Position numbers and translations under genes: made by a program
Notes under the pieces: generated by a model
Told to the model about the DNA's origin: nothing
Seen by the model: the letters and a program-made list of their open reading frames with translations, nothing else
The model's database searches: none
Part shown: piece after piece, positions 15,556 through 23,567 of the stretch
Layout: the number at the start of each line of letters is the position of its first letter
Position numbering within the stretch: position 1 is the first letter of the stretch
Source of the DNA: MW101C3 sp943367595
Lineage (GTDB): Bacteria; Cyanobacteriota; Cyanobacteriia; PCC-6307; Cyanobiaceae
NCBI GenBank assembly: GCA_943367595.1
Contig: CALRJS020000041.1
Coordinates: 1-29,619 of the forward strand
Length of the DNA: 29,619 bases
Direction of reading: 5' to 3'

Positions 15556-16707
15556 TCAGCTGCTGGCCTGGGCAGCGCGCAGGCGGGCGATCTCCTTGCG
15601 GAGATGTTTGATCGCGGGGGTGACGATGGCGACGAAGTGGGATTCACGCACCTGTCGCTGCACCGCCGAGCTCAACCGATAGCCGCGCGCGCCCTGATGG
15701 AGCAGCGCGGCCTGGGCGGCCCGCAGGCTGAGTTCCGCGCCATCGGCGCGAGCTTCGAGCACGGCCAGGAAGGTGGCATCGCTGGGGTCGAGCGGCTGGC
15801 GCGCCAGGGCGGCCACCCGCGCCATCAGGCTGTCGAGCTCCTGCTGCAGATCCTCAGGGCCATCGGGGAGGAATCGGTTGACCCCGCCTTGCTGATGCCG
15901 CACCTCCAGCATCGAATCGATCGCCCCCTGGCTGATGCCGGCAGCGATGCCGCACTGCAGCAGCACGAATCCAGAGCGGATACGGGCGATGGTGGGCCGG
16001 GCCGGATCGGCCAGGATCTCGTCGCTGCCCACAAACAGCTGGTTCAGGCGCAGGCCGTAGGTGCCTGTGCCCTCCATGCCTGAAAAAGGGGTGCAGGGAA
16101 GCAACTCCACCCCAGGGGCATCCCCCCGCAGCAGGAACATCAGCTCCCGCTCGCCGCCAGAGGGATCCTCGACAGCCGCGATCGCGCCGCAATAGTGATC
16201 AGGGGCGAGGTGGCTCACCCAGGGCAGCGAACCGCTCACCCGGTAGCCGCCGTCGACCGGCACGGCCTTCAGAAGCAGGCGCTCGATGCCAGCGTAGCTC
16301 TTCATCGGATTGGAGAGAGCGGTGCCGCCCAGCCCCAGGCCCTGCCGATGACGCTCCAGCACCGCGCCGGTGAGCTGGGGGTTGGCGGACTGCTCCAGAT
16401 AGAGACCGCACACCGCCTGGCACCACAGCAGAAAGCCGGTGGCGCCGCAGACCCTGGACACTTCGGCGATGGCCTGGACCGCTTCCAAGTAGTCGCCAGG
16501 TCCGCTGGCGGTGGCCAGATGGGCATCGGCGGCACCGGCCGCGGCGAGTTGCCGCAGCAACTCAACCGGGTAGAAGCCCTCGCGGTCGATCGCCTCGGCC
16601 TGCTGGGCCAGCGGGCCATTGGCCAGTCGGCGCACCCGCTCCAACCGCCCGTCCCCTGGAGAGGTGAGGCCGCCGGGACGATCGCCTGCCAGAAGGGTGG
16701 AACCCAT
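15556..16707 (-). CDS. Acyl-CoA dehydrogenase-fold flavoenzyme, probable sulfur-compound monooxygenase (SfnB/DszC-like)
   Basis: The intact frame of about 383 residues follows the acyl-CoA dehydrogenase layout: an N-terminal helical domain (ANGPLAQQAEAIDREGFYPV, LLRQLAAAGAADAHL), a central beta-domain (GGYRVSGSLPWVSHLAPDHY) and a C-terminal four-helix domain. No clear glutamate base of true acyl-CoA dehydrogenases is recognised. The subgroup that includes DszC and SfnB uses reduced flavin and oxygen to attack sulfones and sulfonates. Placement between a sulfonate-type ABC transporter, divergently transcribed, and sulfur-assimilation genes supports desulfurisation rather than fatty-acid oxidation. 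No flavin reductase is seen in the window. ATG 16707 is preferred over ATG 16749 because the latter would leave only 39 bp to the divergent transporter start. Substrate unknown. Confidence 0.75.
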   Translation of the reverse strand: MGSTLLAGDRPGGLTSPGDGRLERVRRLANGPLAQQAEAIDREGFYPVELLRQLAAAGAADAHLATASGPGDYLEAVQAIAEVSRVCGATGFLLWCQAVCGLYLEQSANPQLTGAVLERHRQGLGLGGTALSNPMKSYAGIERLLLKAVPVDGGYRVSGSLPWVSHLAPDHYCGAIAAVEDPSGGERELMFLLRGDAPGVELLPCTPFSGMEGTGTYGLRLNQLFVGSDEILADPARPTIARIRSGFVLLQCGIAAGISQGAIDSMLEVRHQQGGVNRFLPDGPEDLQQELDSLMARVAALARQPLDPSDATFLAVLEARADGAELSLRAAQAALLHQGARGYRLSSAVQRQVRESHFVAIVTPAIKHLRKEIARLRAAQASS

Positions 16708-16788
16708 ACCTGTGTGCTCAGCCACTTGGGGGGAGGGGAAAACGCCCACGCGTGCCTTAGCTTAATACCTGTTCGCCGATTGGGTTTG

Positions 16789-17619
16789 GTGTCTATTGTC
16801 GAGGCGGGGGCGACCGTCTACGCCCCGCCGCAGAGCGTGCCGGCAAGCATCCCCCTGCTGCACGTGCGATCCCTCACCCACCGCTACCAGCGTGCTGATG
16901 CCCGCAACTGGACGGTTCCCGTGATCGAGGACCTCGATCTGGAGGTGCCGCAAGGGCAGATCACAGTGGTGCTGGGCCCGAGCGGTTGCGGCAAGACCAC
17001 CCTGCTCAACCTTGCGGCCGGCCTGCTGCCCATCCAGTGGGGGGAGATCCTTTTGCGTGGGCAGAGCCTGCATGGGCCCCATCCCTGCGTGGGCGTGGTG
17101 TTCCAGCAGCCCGCCCTGTTGCCCTGGCTGAGCGTGGCCGACAACGTGAAGTTCGGCCTCACCCTGCGCCATAGCGAACCGCTCTCTGCTGGCGAACGCC
17201 GCCAGCGGGTCGAAGAGGCTCTGGACGTGGTGGGTCTGCGGGAGCATCCGGATCAGCTCCCCTCCCAACTCTCCGGCGGCATGGCTCAACGGGTCGCACT
17301 CGCCCGGGTGCTGGTGCGTCAGCCCAGCCTGCTGCTGCTCGATGAGCCGTTCAGCGCCCTCGATGCCGTCACCCGCGCCGAGATGCAACAGCTGATCCTC
17401 GCGATCGTGAAGCGCACCGGCGCAGGGGTGCTGCTGATCACTCACGACGTTGATGAGGCTCTGGCGCTGGGCGACCGGGTGCTGTTGATGAACCGCCTGC
17501 CGGGTCGCATCGAGCGCAGCTGGGAGTTCCAGACCAAGGGCCCTTCCGCTCACACCTCAACCAGCAAGGCCGAGATCCTGCAAACCCTCGCCGCCATCCT
17601 CGCCGCACCGGCGGCCTGA
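16789..17619 (+). CDS. ssuB: Sulfonate/nitrate-type ABC transporter ATP-binding protein
   Basis: The 276-residue ATPase shows Walker A GPSGCGKTT (residues 63-71), a Q-loop in VVFQQPALLPWLSVADNV, the signature LSGGMAQRVALARVL, Walker B LLLLDEPFSALD and the H-loop LLITHDVDEAL. It matches the SsuB/TauB/NrtD group that powers import of sulfonates, taurine or nitrate. The GTG at 16789 is taken as the start because the frame is open far upstream but the sequence there is antisense to the flavoenzyme gene. A TTG one codon earlier is possible. Binding protein and permease follow in the same direction (53-bp gap, then a 4-bp overlap), giving a complete importer. Substrate is inferred from the surrounding sulfur genes; nitrate or related anions are less likely. 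Confidence 0.85.
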   Translation: MSIVEAGATVYAPPQSVPASIPLLHVRSLTHRYQRADARNWTVPVIEDLDLEVPQGQITVVLGPSGCGKTTLLNLAAGLLPIQWGEILLRGQSLHGPHPCVGVVFQQPALLPWLSVADNVKFGLTLRHSEPLSAGERRQRVEEALDVVGLREHPDQLPSQLSGGMAQRVALARVLVRQPSLLLLDEPFSALDAVTRAEMQQLILAIVKRTGAGVLLITHDVDEALALGDRVLLMNRLPGRIERSWEFQTKGPSAHTSTSKAEILQTLAAILAAPAA

Positions 17620-17672
17620 GCCGAGACGCCGGCCGGCACCGACGTCACCCTTCGACTTCCCACAACGTCTTC

Positions 17673-18908
17673 ATGACCAACCATCCCCTCACCTGTGATT
17701 GCTGCGGCGGCATGAATCGCCGTCAATTCCTCCGCTACGGCAGCCTCCTGGTGGCTGGAGCGGGCCTGAGCCTGGCCGGCGGATCCCTGGCCTCAGCCCA
17801 GACCACCCCACGTCCCCTGGCCAGGGGTGACGATCAGGAGGTCAAGATCGGCTACCTGCCGATTCTTGATGCCTCACCGCTGTTGATTGCCCATGCCCGC
17901 GGCGCCTTCCGTGGCCAGGGGCTGACGGTGGGCACTCCCACCCGGTTTCGCTCCTGGGCGCAGCTGTCAGAGGCGTTCCTGTCACGGCAGGTGAATGTGA
18001 TTCACATGCTGTTTCCCACCACGGTGTGGATCCGCTACGCCAGGAAGTTTCCCGCCAAGGTGGTGGCCTGGAATCACACTAATGGCTCAGCCCTTACGGT
18101 GCTGCCGTCGATCAACAAGCCATCCGATCTGGGCGGCAAGGTGGTGGCCATCCCCTTCTGGTATTCGATTCACAACATCGTTCTGCAGCAGCTGCTGCAG
18201 AAGAACGGACTGAAGGTGGTGCGCAAAGCGGCGGAGGCGAAACTTGCCGCCAACGAGGTGAATCTGGTGGTGCTGCCGCCACCGGAGATGGTGCCGGCTC
18301 TGGCCAGTAAAAAAATCGCCGGCTACATCGTGGCCGAGCCTTTCAATGCCGCTGCTGAGATCAGGAAGATCGGCAAGGTGCTGCGCTTCACCGGAGATGT
18401 GTGGAACGATCACGCCTGCTGCGTGGTGCTGCTGCACGACAACGACGTCAGGAACCGTCCCGAATGGACCCAGCGGGTGGTGAATGCGGTGGTGGGATCC
18501 CAGCGCTGGATGCGTGGCAACCGGCGGGAGGTGGCTGCATTGCTTTCACAGGAGGGAGGCCGGAACTACACCCCCCACAGCCGAGCAATCCTCACAAGGG
18601 CACTTGACTTCTACAACACCCCCACCTATCGCAGCGATGGAGCCATCCAGAATCCGCAATGGAAGAACCGTCGCATCGACTTCCAGCCCTATCCCTTTGC
18701 CTCTTACACCAGGGAAATCGTGCGCCTGCTCAAGGTGACCCAGGTGGATGGCGATCGGAGCTTCATCAACGGCCTGAATCCTGATCTGGTGGCGCGCGAC
18801 CTGGTGGATGACCGCTTCGTGCGCAAGGCCATTGCGACCTACGGCGGCCCCTCGGCCTTCAACCTGCCATCCAGCTTCAGCCGACGTGAGGAGCTGGATT
18901 TCGCATGA
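17673..18908 (+). CDS. ssuA: ABC transporter substrate-binding protein, Tat signal (SsuA/NrtA-like)
   Basis: The 411-residue protein begins with a twin-arginine signal: MNRRQFLRYGSLLVAGAG, Arg16-Arg17, a hydrophobic stretch and a cleavage-like SLASA near residue 42. The mature part opens VKIGYLPILDASPLLIAHAR, the pattern of SsuA/TauA/NrtA periplasmic proteins, and has the NMT1-type two-lobe length. It delivers a small anion to the permease. Tat export means folding in the cytoplasm, which may suit a cofactor or fast folding. A second in-frame Met immediately before the RR motif (17712) is a possible alternative start. The stop overlaps the permease start by four bases. Ligand specificity cannot be read directly; sulfur neighbours suggest sulfonates or sulfate esters. 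Confidence 0.85.
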   Translation: MTNHPLTCDCCGGMNRRQFLRYGSLLVAGAGLSLAGGSLASAQTTPRPLARGDDQEVKIGYLPILDASPLLIAHARGAFRGQGLTVGTPTRFRSWAQLSEAFLSRQVNVIHMLFPTTVWIRYARKFPAKVVAWNHTNGSALTVLPSINKPSDLGGKVVAIPFWYSIHNIVLQQLLQKNGLKVVRKAAEAKLAANEVNLVVLPPPEMVPALASKKIAGYIVAEPFNAAAEIRKIGKVLRFTGDVWNDHACCVVLLHDNDVRNRPEWTQRVVNAVVGSQRWMRGNRREVAALLSQEGGRNYTPHSRAILTRALDFYNTPTYRSDGAIQNPQWKNRRIDFQPYPFASYTREIVRLLKVTQVDGDRSFINGLNPDLVARDLVDDRFVRKAIATYGGPSAFNLPSSFSRREELDFA

Positions 18909-19687
18909 CCACGACAGCCACTTCAAGACAGCCCAGGCTTCTGCTCCAGAACGCTCTACTGCCAGCCCTGGGATTGCTGGTGGGTTTGCTGCTGTGGTCG
19001 CTGCTGACAGCAGTGCTCAGCCAGGGCAATCCGATCCTGGCGGACTTTGCTCCCAGATCTGCGTTTACTGGGCTGGGCACATCAATCACCGAGGGTATTC
19101 TGCCGCGCCACATCGTGGCCAGCCTGGTGCGGGTCGGCGTCGGCCTTGGCATGGCTGTGCTGGTAGCCGTGCCGCTGGGCCTGCTGCTGGGGCTGCATCG
19201 AAAGCTGGAGCTCACCACCTCGGCGGTGTTCCAATTCGTGCGAATGATCTCGCCGCTCTCATGGATGCCGATCGCCGTGATGGTGTTCGGGGTGGGCGAT
19301 CTGCCGGTGTTCTTTCTGCTCACGATCGCCGCTGTCTGGCCGATCCTGCTGACCACGATCACAGCTGTGCGGCAGGTGGAACCCCTGTTCATTCAGGTGG
19401 CGCGCAGTTTTGCGGCCGAGCCGTTGGAGATTGTGACGCGCATCATCCTGCCGGCCATCCGGCCCGCCATGCTGGCGAGCATCCGGGTGGCTGTGGGGCT
19501 GATCTGGGTGGTGCTGGTACCAGCGGAAATGCTTGGCGTGAGCTCGGGGCTGGGCTATCTGATCCTCGATTGCCGCGACCGCCTGGCTTATGGGGAATTG
19601 ATGGGGGTCCTGCTGGTGATCGGGCTGATCGGCTGGGCACTGGATGCCAGCCTGCGCCAACTCAGCGCGAGTGCTTCCAGCACCTGA
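18905..19687 (+). CDS. ssuC: ABC transporter permease (SsuC-like)
   Basis: The 260-residue membrane protein has about six transmembrane helices, starting LLPALGLLVGLLLWSLLTAV. It carries the cytoplasmic EAA-type loop near AAEPLEIVTRIILPAIRPAM that contacts the ATPase. This is the BPD_transp_1 pattern of SsuC/TauC/NrtB. It forms the membrane channel of the importer with the preceding ATPase and binding protein. ATG 18905 overlaps the previous stop codon (ATGA), so translation is coupled. The frame is intact and ends before a 209-bp gap in which no gene or clear terminator was found. Confidence 0.87.
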   Translation: MTTTATSRQPRLLLQNALLPALGLLVGLLLWSLLTAVLSQGNPILADFAPRSAFTGLGTSITEGILPRHIVASLVRVGVGLGMAVLVAVPLGLLLGLHRKLELTTSAVFQFVRMISPLSWMPIAVMVFGVGDLPVFFLLTIAAVWPILLTTITAVRQVEPLFIQVARSFAAEPLEIVTRIILPAIRPAMLASIRVAVGLIWVVLVPAEMLGVSSGLGYLILDCRDRLAYGELMGVLLVIGLIGWALDASLRQLSASASST

Positions 19688-19896
19688 GCCGCCAGACCAT
19701 TGGGCAGGCGGTGGGGAGGGCAGGCTGTAGCGCCGAGCACCTGATCTGCCTGCCTCAGCCGATCACAGCCCGCGGCTGGTATCAGAATCTGGATCAGGCG
19801 CAATCAGCAGTCGGAGGTGATGGTAACGGTCGTCATCCCAAGCGCTCGGAGAGAACACAGCCTTCAGCGATTTTCTACATCCTCAGCAGGATCCGC

Positions 19897-20154
19897 ATGA
19901 ACACGAAACCACTGACCAAGCCAGCCAAGCTGCCGCTGCGAACCCCGGGAGTCGCTGCGAGCAGTCCTAATAACTTAGGCCCCACAATGCTGATCGCCGT
20001 TGGCATGGTCGTCGCGCCCGTTGGAATCGGTATTCCACTGCTGCTGCTTGGTCTTGCTCTCCTGCGCACGTCCCACGGAACGTCGGCATTCCCTCTGCTC
20101 GCCACAACCTTGGCGACCCTGCAACAACAGCTGCAGAGCTTGTCACCCCGCTGA
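19897..20154 (+). CDS. Small membrane protein, function unknown
   Basis: The 85-residue frame begins at ATG 19897 with an aggat stretch 5-9 bp upstream. After a basic, Pro-rich N-terminus (KPLTKPAKLPLRTPG) there is one long hydrophobic segment, TMLIAVGMVVAPVGIGIPLL, followed by LLGLALL, and then a short polar tail. It is not recognised as a named family. It lies between the transporter and the convergent metX stop (10-bp gap). Evidence that it is real is the clean transmembrane segment and start context; the frame also extends upstream as an antisense-like open stretch, so a chance reading frame is possible. Confidence 0.5.
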   Translation: MNTKPLTKPAKLPLRTPGVAASSPNNLGPTMLIAVGMVVAPVGIGIPLLLLGLALLRTSHGTSAFPLLATTLATLQQQLQSLSPR

Positions 20155-20164
20155 GATCATCCAC

Positions 20165-21328
20165 TCAGTGGTGCTGGATTGGAGCGGCAAGGGCCCGGCC
20201 CAGGATCGGAGCCAGCTTCTCAAACTCAACCAGAAAGCCATCGTGTCCCTGGCCTGATTCGATCGATTCATAGGCAGATCCAGGAATAGCCTGGGCCAGC
20301 TCCTGCTGCAGTCGGGGGGGAAAGAGCTTGTCAGAGCTCACCGAAATCACATGCGTGCGGGCTGTCACTCGCGCCAGAGCCTTGTTCAGTCCACCCCGAC
20401 CCCTGCCCACATCGTGATGATCCATGGCTCGGGTCAGCACGAGATAACTGTTGGCGTAAAAACGGTCGGCCAGTGCGTGGCCCTGATCGCGTAGAAAAGG
20501 CTCCACGGCATAGTGACCACCCTGCAAGGGTTCCACACCAGTCGCCGGGTTGCGATGGAATGTGTCGGCCAGGACCTGCTCACACCCGTAGGACAGATGG
20601 GCAATCCCCCTGGCCAGTGCCAGTCCCCGCCGAGGTCCGGCCGGTGCGGCGTGGTAGTAGTCGCCGCCGTGAAAGTCGGGATCCAACCGTATGGCTTCAC
20701 TCTGGGTGGCATGCAAGCCCAGCACCTCGGCGCTCGCGGAGCCACAGCCGGCCACCAGCACCAACCGCTCCACCTGAGCCGGTGCCGCAATGGCCCACTC
20801 CAGCGCACGCATGGCTCCCATGGAGCCACCGATCACCGCATGCCAACGCCCGAGGCCGAGCGCTTCGGCCAAAGCCCGCTCCGCCGCCATCAGGTCCCTG
20901 ATTGTGAGCTCTGGGAAGCGGCTCCCGTAGGGCATCCCATCGGGGGCCAACGAAGCGGGGCCGGTGCTGCCCTGGCAGCCACCGAAGGCATTGGGGGCGA
21001 CCACGAAGAAGCGGTCGGTGTCAATGGCCCTGCCCGGGCCGATCAGGCCATCCCACCATCCCGGGCTGGGGTGACCCGGACCGGCAGGACCGGCCGCATG
21101 GCTGTCCCCACTGAAACCATGCAGCACCAGCACACCGTTCGTGGCGTTGGCATTGCGCCGCCCCCAGCACTCGTACGCCATGGTGATCGGACCAAACCGC
21201 TGTCCGCTCTCCAGGCGCAAAGGAGAGTCATGGAACACCTCCACAAAGCGCCGGGAGCCAACCGGATCGCCGGGCCGCCAGGCACCGGTTCTGGCTGGAA
21301 ACTCCAAGGCCTGCAGCGAGTTGCTCAT
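20165..21328 (-). CDS. metX: Homoserine O-acetyltransferase
   Basis: The 387-residue alpha/beta hydrolase-fold enzyme acylates homoserine, the first step to methionine. Family features are NGVLVLHGFSGDSHAAGP near residues 64-82, GGCQGSTGPAS, the nucleophile elbow GGSMGAMRALEW with Ser169, the acid Asp333 in SSDKLFPP and His362 in GHDGFLVEFE. The segment PDFHGGDYY matches MetX conserved sequence. It overlaps the upstream MetY gene by four bases, so the pair is translationally coupled, and MetY uses its product. Acetyl versus succinyl specificity cannot be confirmed by eye; most MetX-type proteins in bacteria acetylate. Confidence 0.94.
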   Translation of the reverse strand: MSNSLQALEFPARTGAWRPGDPVGSRRFVEVFHDSPLRLESGQRFGPITMAYECWGRRNANATNGVLVLHGFSGDSHAAGPAGPGHPSPGWWDGLIGPGRAIDTDRFFVVAPNAFGGCQGSTGPASLAPDGMPYGSRFPELTIRDLMAAERALAEALGLGRWHAVIGGSMGAMRALEWAIAAPAQVERLVLVAGCGSASAEVLGLHATQSEAIRLDPDFHGGDYYHAAPAGPRRGLALARGIAHLSYGCEQVLADTFHRNPATGVEPLQGGHYAVEPFLRDQGHALADRFYANSYLVLTRAMDHHDVGRGRGGLNKALARVTARTHVISVSSDKLFPPRLQQELAQAIPGSAYESIESGQGHDGFLVEFEKLAPILGRALAAPIQHH

Positions 21329-22617
21329 CCGGCCACGGCGGAGAAGCCCCGCTCCAGGTCGTTAAGGATGTCGTCGAGACTCTCCAGTCCTACGGACAAG
21401 CGCACGAGTCCTTCGCTGACTCCGGTCTGGGCCCGTTCCTGTGCGCTGAGCTGGCTGTGGGTGGTGCTGGCTGGGTGGATGATCAGGCTGCGGACGTCAC
21501 CAACATTGGCCAGATGGCTGAACAGTTCGGTGGCCTCCACGAAGATCTTGCCGGCTTCCAGCCCACCCGGCAGCTCAAAGGAGACGATGGCGCCCTGCCC
21601 CCTGGGGAGCAGCTGTCGGGCACGGCTGTTCCATGGGCTGCTGGGCAGGCCGGGATAGATCACACGCGAAACATCGGCTCTGGTCTCCAACCAGCGAGCG
21701 ACCGCTAGCGCGTTCTGTGAATGCCGCTCAAGTCGTAGCGAGAGAGTTTCAAGCCCCTGCAGGAAAAGAAATGCGTTGAAGGGGGTCACGGCTGTGCCCA
21801 GATCCCGGAGCAGGGTGACCCTGGCTCTCAGCACAAAGCGAGCCGGGAACAGTGCTTCGGGCAACTCGCTGAACACGAGGCCGTGATAGCTGGGGTCTGG
21901 GGTGGTGAACTGGGGAAAACGACCGCTCGCCTCGTAGTTGAAGCGTCCGCCATCCACGATCACTCCACCGATGGAGGTGCCGTGGCCACCGATGAACTTG
22001 GTGGCGGAGTGAACGACGATGTCAGCACCATGCTCAAAGGGTCGCAGCAGGTAGGGAGTGGCCAGGGTGTTGTCGATCACCAGGGGAAGGCCTGCAGCAT
22101 GCGCCACGGCGCTGATGCCCTCAAAGTTGAAGATGTCTCCCTTGGGGTTGCCGATGCTTTCGCCAAAGAAGGCCTTGGTGTTCGGCCGGATCAGACGCTG
22201 CCACTCCTCCGGATCCTCTGGGTTCTCAACGAAAGTCACCTCCACACCGAACTTGGGCAGGGTGTAGTGGAACGGGTTGTAGGTGCCGCCATAGAGGGAA
22301 GAGCTGGCCACAATGTGGCTGCCTGCTTCCGCAAGGTTCAGCAACGCCAGCGTTTCGGCCGATTGGCCGCTGGAAGTGGCCAGGGCAGCCACACCTCCCT
22401 CCAGGGAGGCCAGGCGCTCCTCGAACACGGCCTGGGTTGGATTCATGATGCGGGTATAAATATTCCCCAACTCCCGCAGGCCGAACAGGTTGGCGGCGTG
22501 ATCAGTATCACGAAAGACGTAACTGGTTGTCTGGTAAATCGGCACTGCGCGGGCTCCGGTGACCGGATCCGGCACAGCGCCTGCGTGGATCTGTCGGGTC
22601 TCAAAGCCTTGGCTCAT
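21325..22617 (-). CDS. metY: O-acetylhomoserine sulfhydrylase
   Basis: The 430-residue PLP enzyme makes homocysteine directly from O-acetylhomoserine and sulfide, by-passing cystathionine. It matches the MetY branch of the Cys/Met metabolism family: FETRQIHAGAVPDPVTGARA, IYQTTSYVFRDTDHAANLF, NIYTRIMNPTQAVFEERLA, and the PLP-lysine motif VHSATKFIGGHGTSIGG (Lys207). The insertion-rich length around 430 is typical of MetY, longer than MetB or MetZ. It starts 107 bp after an inactive rhodanese-like gene on the same strand and overlaps MetX by four bases. The three probably form an operon. Placed within a sulfide-handling region, the enzyme would be a second sulfide sink beside cysteine synthase. 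Confidence 0.95.
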   Translation of the reverse strand: MSQGFETRQIHAGAVPDPVTGARAVPIYQTTSYVFRDTDHAANLFGLRELGNIYTRIMNPTQAVFEERLASLEGGVAALATSSGQSAETLALLNLAEAGSHIVASSSLYGGTYNPFHYTLPKFGVEVTFVENPEDPEEWQRLIRPNTKAFFGESIGNPKGDIFNFEGISAVAHAAGLPLVIDNTLATPYLLRPFEHGADIVVHSATKFIGGHGTSIGGVIVDGGRFNYEASGRFPQFTTPDPSYHGLVFSELPEALFPARFVLRARVTLLRDLGTAVTPFNAFLFLQGLETLSLRLERHSQNALAVARWLETRADVSRVIYPGLPSSPWNSRARQLLPRGQGAIVSFELPGGLEAGKIFVEATELFSHLANVGDVRSLIIHPASTTHSQLSAQERAQTGVSEGLVRLSVGLESLDDILNDLERGFSAVAG

Positions 22618-22672
22618 GATTTGGGGTAACGAGTGTCAGGGTGAGTAGCGAGAACTTCAGGCAGAGGAAATG

Positions 22673-22703
22673 TGAGCCTGCAGGGCTTGGCGGCGCAGGC
22701 TCA
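22673..22703 (-). promoter_or_regulatory. 9-bp perfect hairpin in the metY leader
   Basis: The arms tgagcctgc (22673-22681) and gcaggctca (22695-22703) pair perfectly around a 13-base loop, 56 bp before the metY ATG. Just upstream a smaller hairpin cgggc-tcat-gcccg (22720-22733) holds the stop codon of the rhodanese-like gene in its loop. No T-tract follows, so a classical terminator is unlikely; a leader control or processing element is possible. It does not match a SAM riboswitch recognised here. Confidence 0.45.
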
Positions 22704-22724
22704 TGCACGAATCAATCGACGGGC

Positions 22725-23159
22725 TCATGCCCGAACCAGCCGAGAAGACAACGTCCAGGGGAGGGGCAAAATTCGTCTGTGCAGGGCGTGGCGCAAAGAT
22801 CCTTCCAGGGGCAAAGACTGAGCGCGCCAGGCTTGAATGCCACCGCCGAGATAGCGGATCAGTCGTGGATGACCCAGCTCATAGAGCCGATGAACAGCAG
22901 CCCTTGTTGCTAGTTCTGAATCGCCGACGAGCAAGAGATCGGCCTCGGGAGTTTCACTGCAAAGCAGCAAAGCCAGTGGAATGTTATGGCTACCAGGAAT
23001 ATGGAAACGATTGAATGCACGGCGAGAGCGAAGATCCAAAACCAGAGTGGTAGAGTCAGAATGGCTGCCAAAAGCAACCTGAAGAACCTGCTCCGCTGAA
23101 AGGATGCCAGGGGGCACCCCCAAGGCAGTTGATGAAGTTGAAGGGGAAACGGCAGTCAT
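22725..23159 (-). CDS. Rhodanese-fold protein lacking the catalytic cysteine
   Basis: The 144-residue protein has the rhodanese outline: ILSAEQVLQVAFG, TTLVLDLRSRRAFNRFHIPG, HNIPLALLL and YLGGGIQAWRAQSLPLEG. At the active-site loop, where the family has a Cys followed by a Gly/Arg-rich turn, it reads LLLVGDSELATRAA, placing Gly79 at the cysteine position. It therefore should not form a persulfide there. Inactive rhodanese domains usually bind partners or ligands. It is the first gene before metY-metX on the same strand, so a regulatory or scaffold role in methionine synthesis is conceivable but unproven. ATG 23159 is chosen; in-frame sequence further upstream looks non-conserved. Confidence 0.78.
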   Translation of the reverse strand: MTAVSPSTSSTALGVPPGILSAEQVLQVAFGSHSDSTTLVLDLRSRRAFNRFHIPGSHNIPLALLLCSETPEADLLLVGDSELATRAAVHRLYELGHPRLIRYLGGGIQAWRAQSLPLEGSLRHALHRRILPLPWTLSSRLVRA

Positions 23160-23398
23160 ACGCCTAACGATGTTGGGGTGGATCAGAGCGCTAGCCAAGG
23201 GGAGGCGACGGGTACGTACTGTCGGGGCAACATCGAGATGGGGCAACTGACCGATCAAGAATTCTCCGCCACGAACGAAGGGCTTTTCCTGTGTTCGCGG
23301 CAGCAACAAGCACGAGCAAGAGAGCGACGCGGAACGAGCGGATCGAGCTCGTGCACCGATATTACCACGGTTTCCCGGCCGGCTTTGTGCAGTTAAGG

Positions 23399-23429
23399 AA
23401 AAACCCCACGAAACAGCAGCATCGTGGGG
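23399..23429 (-). terminator. Minus-strand rho-independent terminator inside a divergent intergenic region
   Basis: On the minus strand an 8-bp perfect stem (ccccacga / tcgtgggg) with a 10-base loop is followed by TTTTT. No minus-strand coding gene ends next to it. The nearest one upstream on that strand ends at 23879, beyond the opposite-strand rhodanese. It may end that long transcript, or act as an attenuator in the leader of the gene starting at 23159. Confidence 0.75.
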
Positions 23430-23447
23430 TCACGGATCACCTTCCAG

Positions 23448-23465
23448 CCGGTCAATCATGACCGG
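23448..23465. promoter_or_regulatory. 7-4-7 inverted repeat upstream of the rhodanese gene
   Basis: The sequence ccggtcaatcatgaccgg pairs ccggtca with tgaccgg around atca. It lies about 103 bp before the ATG at 23568 and could be an operator. The binding protein is unknown. Confidence 0.4.
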
Positions 23466-23567
23466 CCAAGTGGCCAGTTCGTGTTAAACCGGGCTCCCCG
23501 CCCTGTAAACGTCGCCACGTCTCCTGCGGGAATCCTGGCTGAGAGTTCCAGCGTTTGGGTGCTTGCC

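Larger units (their letters stand above)
23160..23567. other. 408-bp divergent intergenic region between two rhodanese-type genes
   Basis: The region separates the leftward rhodanese-like gene and the rightward rhodanese and should hold promoters for both. It contains a minus-strand terminator (23399-23429) and an inverted repeat (23448-23465), listed separately. No gene is supported in it. Confidence 0.5.

Noticed and set aside
7228..16775. Recurring cttaat motif before several sulfur and redox genes
   Set aside because: It appears near 7228, 14845 and 16768, but a 6-mer is expected about a dozen times by chance in a window of this size.
16195..16788. Upstream extension of the transporter ATPase frame
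   Set aside because: The open frame extends left only because it is antisense to the flavoenzyme gene; the conserved ATPase begins after 16789.
18808..19896. Long plus-strand frame overlapping the permease gene
   Set aside because: It is an out-of-frame shadow of the permease; only the final part from ATG 19897 has an independent signal (transmembrane segment).
22618..22724. SAM-type riboswitch before metY
   Set aside because: Hairpins are present but no sequence block characteristic of a known SAM riboswitch class could be recognised.
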